Part shown: positions 61,528-64,000 of the stretch, one piece after another
Numbering within the stretch: the stretch's first letter is position 1
Layout: every line of letters starts with the position of its first letter
Assembly: GCA_963629575.1 (NCBI GenBank)
Contig: CAVGIM010000006.1
Location: forward strand, 1-64,000
Origin: Hallerella sp963629575
Lineage (GTDB): Bacteria > Fibrobacterota > Fibrobacteria > Fibrobacterales > Fibrobacteraceae
DNA length: 64,000 bases
Direction of reading: 5' to 3'
Notes under the pieces: generated by a model
The model's database searches: none
Told to the model about the DNA's origin: nothing
The model's input: the letters and a program-made list of their open reading frames with translations, nothing else
Made by a program: the position numbers and the translations under genes

Positions 61528-62553
61528 TCAGAGGGAATCCGCGGCGGCTTCGAGGTCGCTCGGGAGGAGGTGCGAGTAGATGGAAAGGGTTAGCTCCACG
61601 TTCTCGTGCCGCATGAGAAGCTGGACGGCCTTGATGGACGACCCGCGGACAAGCAGGTTCGAGGCGAACGAGTGGCGGAAGCGGTGGAAGTGGGCGCCTT
61701 CCGGGGAAAGGCCTGCCCGCGCGACGGCGGCGGCGAGATGCCGGCTGCTCGCCCGGATCTTGGAGAGGCGGGGGAACAGGAAGCCTTCCCGGATTCCCGA
61801 CCTTTCCGCGTATTCGTCGAGGTAGCCAGCGAGGCGTTTCCCGACGGGCAGCGCCGAATACTTCCCGCGCTTTCCGGTGACGCGGAGCTTTCCGTCCGCG
61901 ACGTCCTCGGCGCGGACCTTCTGCGCCTCGGTGCGGCGCAGCCCGGCGAACGCCATGAGGGCGAAGAAGCACCGGTATTCGGGATCCGTCTCGGCGGACA
62001 CTATCCGCTCGCATTCCTCGACGGTCCAGAACTCGCGCGGCTTTTGCGCTATCCGGGGCGGGTGGATGTTCCGGAAGGGGTTCTTCACGGGAATGTCGAA
62101 GTCGTCTATCGCCCAGCGGAAAAAGGACCGGAGCGTGCCTATTTCGCAGGATACGGTCTGCGGGGACTTTCTTGCGAGCGTCGCCATGAAGTCGTTCGCG
62201 GATCTCGCCGAGAAGTCCGCGATTCCGGCTATCCCCTGTTTCCGGCAGAAGCGGGAAAGCTCGTCGAGGTAGTGGGAGTAGATGGCGAGCGTTCCGGGGT
62301 CTCGCCGCCGGACGCTCCCGACGTTCTTGAGGAACGCCTCGGCGCACGTCCCGATCGCGGGGTTTTTCGGTTCGCTCTTTTTCGGGAGGAACCGCTCCGC
62401 GTTCGCCTTGGCGAGCCAGTCGAGCGCGTTCTGGCGGCTGGTCGTGCCGAGCGAGACGTAGGAAGTCTCCCCGGTTTCGGTGTCGAAGATGCGCCCGTAC
62501 CATGTCCTGTTGCCGCGCGACCTGTTCCGCTGGCTTATCCCGAAGCGCTTCAC
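61528..62553 (-). CDS. int: Tyrosine recombinase (phage-type integrase)
   Basis: The 341-residue protein has an N-terminal arm-binding part (RGNRTWYGRIFDTETGETSY), a SAM-like core-binding domain (about 75-165) and the catalytic domain with arginine in FAGLRRTEAQ, HxxR in HFHRFRHSFASN, a histidine in LLMRHENVEL and the nucleophilic tyrosine in LSIYSHLL. It should insert and remove the element. The start is GTG at 62553, overlapping the excisionase stop (GTGA). The attachment region is expected just beyond its 3' end, which is where the host genes begin. Confidence 0.92.
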   Translation of the reverse strand: MKRFGISQRNRSRGNRTWYGRIFDTETGETSYVSLGTTSRQNALDWLAKANAERFLPKKSEPKNPAIGTCAEAFLKNVGSVRRRDPGTLAIYSHYLDELSRFCRKQGIAGIADFSARSANDFMATLARKSPQTVSCEIGTLRSFFRWAIDDFDIPVKNPFRNIHPPRIAQKPREFWTVEECERIVSAETDPEYRCFFALMAFAGLRRTEAQKVRAEDVADGKLRVTGKRGKYSALPVGKRLAGYLDEYAERSGIREGFLFPRLSKIRASSRHLAAAVARAGLSPEGAHFHRFRHSFASNLLVRGSSIKAVQLLMRHENVELTLSIYSHLLPSDLEAAADSL

Positions 62554-62756
62554 TTGGCGACTCCTATCTTCGTGTTCTCGTTCACGAAGTCGGAGAGCCA
62601 TTCCGGCAGGAACAGGTATTCGCAGCCGAGGCGGAGATGGGATAGCTTTCCCTGCCGGCACTTGAGCAGGACGGTCGGTTTCGAGAGGGCGAGGATTTCC
62701 GCCGCCTTTCCCGCCGTCATGTATTCCTTTCCGTCTATCCTTTTCGTGGTCCTCAT
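62550..62756 (-). CDS. Excisionase-like helix-turn-helix protein
   Basis: This 68-residue protein has a single HTH_17 (MerR-like winged helix) pattern: YMTAGKAAEILALSKPTVLL, KCRQGKLSHLRLGCEYLF, LPEWL. Small proteins of this type just upstream of an integrase act as excisionases or as regulators of excision. It overlaps both the integrase start and the end of the next small gene by 4 bases. Confidence 0.8.
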   Translation of the reverse strand: MRTTKRIDGKEYMTAGKAAEILALSKPTVLLKCRQGKLSHLRLGCEYLFLPEWLSDFVNENTKIGVAK

Positions 62757-62923
62757 GTTTCCTCCTTGGTTCCGAGTGTTTCCTTCAGGTCTGCGATCTC
62801 ATCGCGGAGACGCTTCAGCTCGTCGGTCATGTCCTCCCATTCCGAGAGTGGGATCGTGACGAAGTATGGCTCGTGGCGGACGGGGTATCCTCCTCCGCCG
62901 GTGAATTCGGGTATCGGTCTCAT
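62753..62923 (-). CDS. Small hypothetical protein of the mobile element
   Basis: The protein has 56 residues: a proline-glycine-rich start (MRPIPEFTGGGGYPVRHEPY) and a short coiled coil (MTDELKRLRDEIADLKETLG). AAGGAGAG precedes the ATG. It overlaps the excisionase start (ATGA) and the previous stop. A helix of this kind may mediate oligomerisation. Function unknown. Confidence 0.55.
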   Translation of the reverse strand: MRPIPEFTGGGGYPVRHEPYFVTIPLSEWEDMTDELKRLRDEIADLKETLGTKEET

Positions 62924-63129
62924 TCGCGTCTCTCCTTCCGGCAGTGCCTCGGGTCGCAGCCGTGGACGTTCATTCCGGGGCAAGTCCAGCACCTGTCTAT
63001 CCGCTCGCGTCTCGCCCTGTTGTATTCGGCGGCGTTCCGTCTATCCCTGGCGAGCCTCGCGAGCTCGACGGGCCGTCCGTTCGCCGACCCGTACACGGGA
63101 TCCAGTATCTTCGGGTTCGTCTCACTCAT
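62920..63129 (-). CDS. Small cysteine-containing protein of the mobile element
   Basis: This 69-residue, arginine-rich protein (LARLARDRRNAAEYNRARRE) ends in a possible zinc-binding group (CWTCPGMNVHGCDPRHC). It overlaps its neighbours by 4 and 8 bases. The family is not recognised. The basic part plus cysteine group suggests nucleic-acid binding. Confidence 0.5.
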   Translation of the reverse strand: MSETNPKILDPVYGSANGRPVELARLARDRRNAAEYNRARRERIDRCWTCPGMNVHGCDPRHCRKERRE

Positions 63130-63289
63130 CGCCGATTCCTCCGAAGACGAGCGCGACGGAAAATATCAGGAGAAGGGCCGGGACGATCGCCGAGTCCAGC
63201 GCCGGGAGTCCCATTCCCCGGTAGTGCAGGGCGAACAGCCAGAGGCTCATGGCGACGGCGGCGAGCGCCTTGGCGATCTTAGGCATCAT
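63122..63289 (-). CDS. Small two-helix membrane protein of the mobile element
   Basis: This short gene encodes 55 residues with two hydrophobic segments (ALAAVAMSLWLFALHY and IVPALLLIFSVALVFGGIG) joined by a short turn. GGAGGG lies 5 bases before the first ATG (63289); a second ATG follows at once. Its stop overlaps the start of the next gene by 8 bases. The size and layout would fit a small holin-like or other phage membrane protein, but this is inference. Confidence 0.5.
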   Translation of the reverse strand: MMPKIAKALAAVAMSLWLFALHYRGMGLPALDSAIVPALLLIFSVALVFGGIGDE

Positions 63290-63491
63290 GGCGTCCCTCC
63301 AGCGTCTTGCGGACGCGGAACGGGATGGACTTCGAGAGTTCCTGCAGGGCGCACCACGGGTTAGGCCAGCGGTTTATCAGCAGGGCGATCTTCACGTCCG
63401 CCGGGCACTCGAACTCGAGGGCGTCCCGGTAGGGGTAGAGCTTCCTGTAGAGCGTCTTGGCGCGTTCGACAAGGGCTTTGTTCTTCGGCAT
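63279..63491 (-). CDS. Small hypothetical protein of the mobile element
   Basis: This protein of 70 residues has a basic helical N-terminus (KNKALVERAKTLYRKLYPYR) followed by a mixed part (FECPADVKIALLINRWPNPW). AGGAGG precedes the ATG, within the repeated segment 63499-63522. It overlaps the next membrane protein gene. No family recognised. Confidence 0.5.
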   Translation of the reverse strand: MPKNKALVERAKTLYRKLYPYRDALEFECPADVKIALLINRWPNPWCALQELSKSIPFRVRKTLEGRHDA

Positions 63492-63492
63492 G

Positions 63493-63636
63493 TCAGTCCT
63501 CCTCTTTCAGGTTGCGTCCGCAATTCGGACTTTGTTCCTCTCGCGCGATCGCGAGTAGATTCTCGAGGCTCTTGGCGATTCGCTCGAGCAGGGCGAGGTG
63601 GCGTTCCTGCAGGTTCAGTTCCTGTTGTGTCAGCAT
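63493..63636 (-). CDS. Very small helical protein with repeated C-terminal tail
   Basis: The 47-residue protein is one amphipathic helix (ELNLQERHLALLERIAKSLE) with the tail NCGRNLKEED, nearly the same as the tail of the next gene upstream (CGRNLKEEN). The ATG at 63636 has GAGGAGA 7 bases upstream. The upstream open frame is the neighbour in another phase. Confidence 0.5.
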   Translation of the reverse strand: MLTQQELNLQERHLALLERIAKSLENLLAIAREEQSPNCGRNLKEED

Positions 63637-63668
63637 TGTCAGTTCTCCTCTTTCAGGTTGCGTCCGCA
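63499..63668. repeat. 24-bp direct repeat pair, 146 bases apart
   Basis: Identical 24-base copies lie at 63499-63522 and 63645-63668. On the minus strand each encodes the end of a protein (CGRNLKEE) and carries the GAGGAG that serves as ribosome-binding site for the following gene, followed by TGAC and the next start. The similarity continues weakly for about 8 bases on one side. Confidence 0.8.
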
Positions 63669-63857
63669 CATTGGACAGTAGCCGATGTATTCGGACTCCA
63701 CGTCGAAGCGTTCGCCGCACTCGCCGCTCCATGCGTTGATGTAGTAGCCCTCCGAGTTCTTTTCCATCTGCATGAAACCGGGTTCGTCTTCGGCTTCGAG
63801 CCTCGCCCCGCGCCTGTCGAAGTGGCAGTATTCGCAGTTCTTCTGTTCTTCGGTCAT
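63639..63857 (-). CDS. Small zinc-ribbon-like protein of the mobile element
   Basis: The 72-residue protein has two CxxC pairs (CEYC near the N-terminus, CPMCGR near the C-terminus) that would make one zinc ribbon with the middle part (YYINAWSGECGERFDVESEY) between. Such proteins are common small phage products of unknown role. GGAGGG precedes the ATG at 63857, which follows the stop of the gene beyond by 2 bases. Confidence 0.6.
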   Translation of the reverse strand: MTEEQKNCEYCHFDRRGARLEAEDEPGFMQMEKNSEGYYINAWSGECGERFDVESEYIGYCPMCGRNLKEEN

Positions 63858-63859
63858 GG

Positions 63860-64000
63860 CTATCCCTCCAGTCCCATGTAGTCGGCGGTGGGTTCGTGCC
63901 AGTCCTCGTCGTCCCACTTGCGGACGCGGACGCATTCGCTCACCGGAAGGTTGTCGCTCCGGGGGTCGTCCACGAACACACGTTCCCCGTTCCCCTGTGC
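63860..64000 (-). CDS. Partial gene running off the window
   Basis: The C-terminal 46 residues are visible, ending WHEPTADYMGLEG. The frame is open to the window edge. It continues the run of small mobile-element genes, with GGAGGG for the next gene inside its last codons. No family can be named from this part. Confidence 0.5.
   Translation of the reverse strand, partial: AQGNGERVFVDDPRSDNLPVSECVRVRKWDDEDWHEPTADYMGLEG

Overview
The window looks like a chromosomal segment of a Fibrobacter-type bacterium (Fibrobacterota, FCB group), probably from a gut or rumen. This is inferred from serine-rich linkers behind lipoprotein signals (53025-54632 and 39075-40361), a large secreted pectate-lyase-like protein with a type IX secretion (T9SS)-like C-terminal tail (54640-57717), and repeated promoter-like boxes of the Bacteroidetes form TAnnTTTG in front of genes. 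Most genes are compact, often overlap by 4 bases (ATGA) and have the G+C-rich codon use of a single host genome. No rRNA operon or CRISPR array is visible. One tRNA (initiator tRNA-Met) is present.

Layout. 1-385: remnant of an ImmA/IrrE peptidase gene. 385-2175: aspS. 2309-5800: a four-gene redox operon (pentaheme cytochrome, four-cluster Fe-S protein, NrfD/ActC-like membrane protein fused to a cytochrome c domain, small membrane protein) resembling part of alternative complex III. 5802-13984 (minus): a six-gene overlapping unit: RND exporter, aminotransferase, FHA-ABC transporter, Ser/Thr kinase with an outside domain, yraN, yciO-like. 14065-17408: outer-membrane barrel, mdh, thiM. 17429-23473: receiver-like protein and a sugar ABC importer whose second permease carries an insertion of about 450 residues. 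23526-26930: DUF2062-DUF1015 fusion, barrel protein, lipoprotein. 26962-30513: smc. 30586-35222 (minus): tRNA-fMet, a tandem PgsA-like protein, recN, trmB, tRNase Z-like. 35264-41496: rmuC, prfC, CapA-like, CobW-like.

Accessory region 41543-52224. A degenerate array of about ten 41-42 bp units precedes an unrecognised gene. A minus-strand defence-like island follows: hsdR, an ADP-ribosylglycohydrolase-HsdM fusion, a second hsdM, an hsdS cut by a 420-base run of N, and on the far side of the gap an ATPase/STAS-like protein in visibly more A+T-rich DNA. The island sits between rpsD and the unrecognised gene, with base usage unlike its neighbours.

52329-61349 returns to host genes: rpsD, a Ser-rich lipoprotein with the pectate-lyase-like protein, argF with a possible attenuator leader, and a HAD / unknown / aspartoacylase-like operon. 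61380-64000 is the end of an integrated mobile element: candidate attachment region, tyrosine integrase, excisionase-like protein and a run of very small overlapping genes, two with zinc-ribbon-like tails, continuing off the window.

Most unusual points: the ADP-ribosylglycohydrolase fused to a type I methyltransferase subunit inside a two-HsdM restriction system; the permease with a giant, probably extracytoplasmic insertion; the tandem phosphatidyltransferase with a decayed first copy; the redox module without its molybdoenzyme-like subunit; the degenerate repeat array; and several genes that look leaderless.
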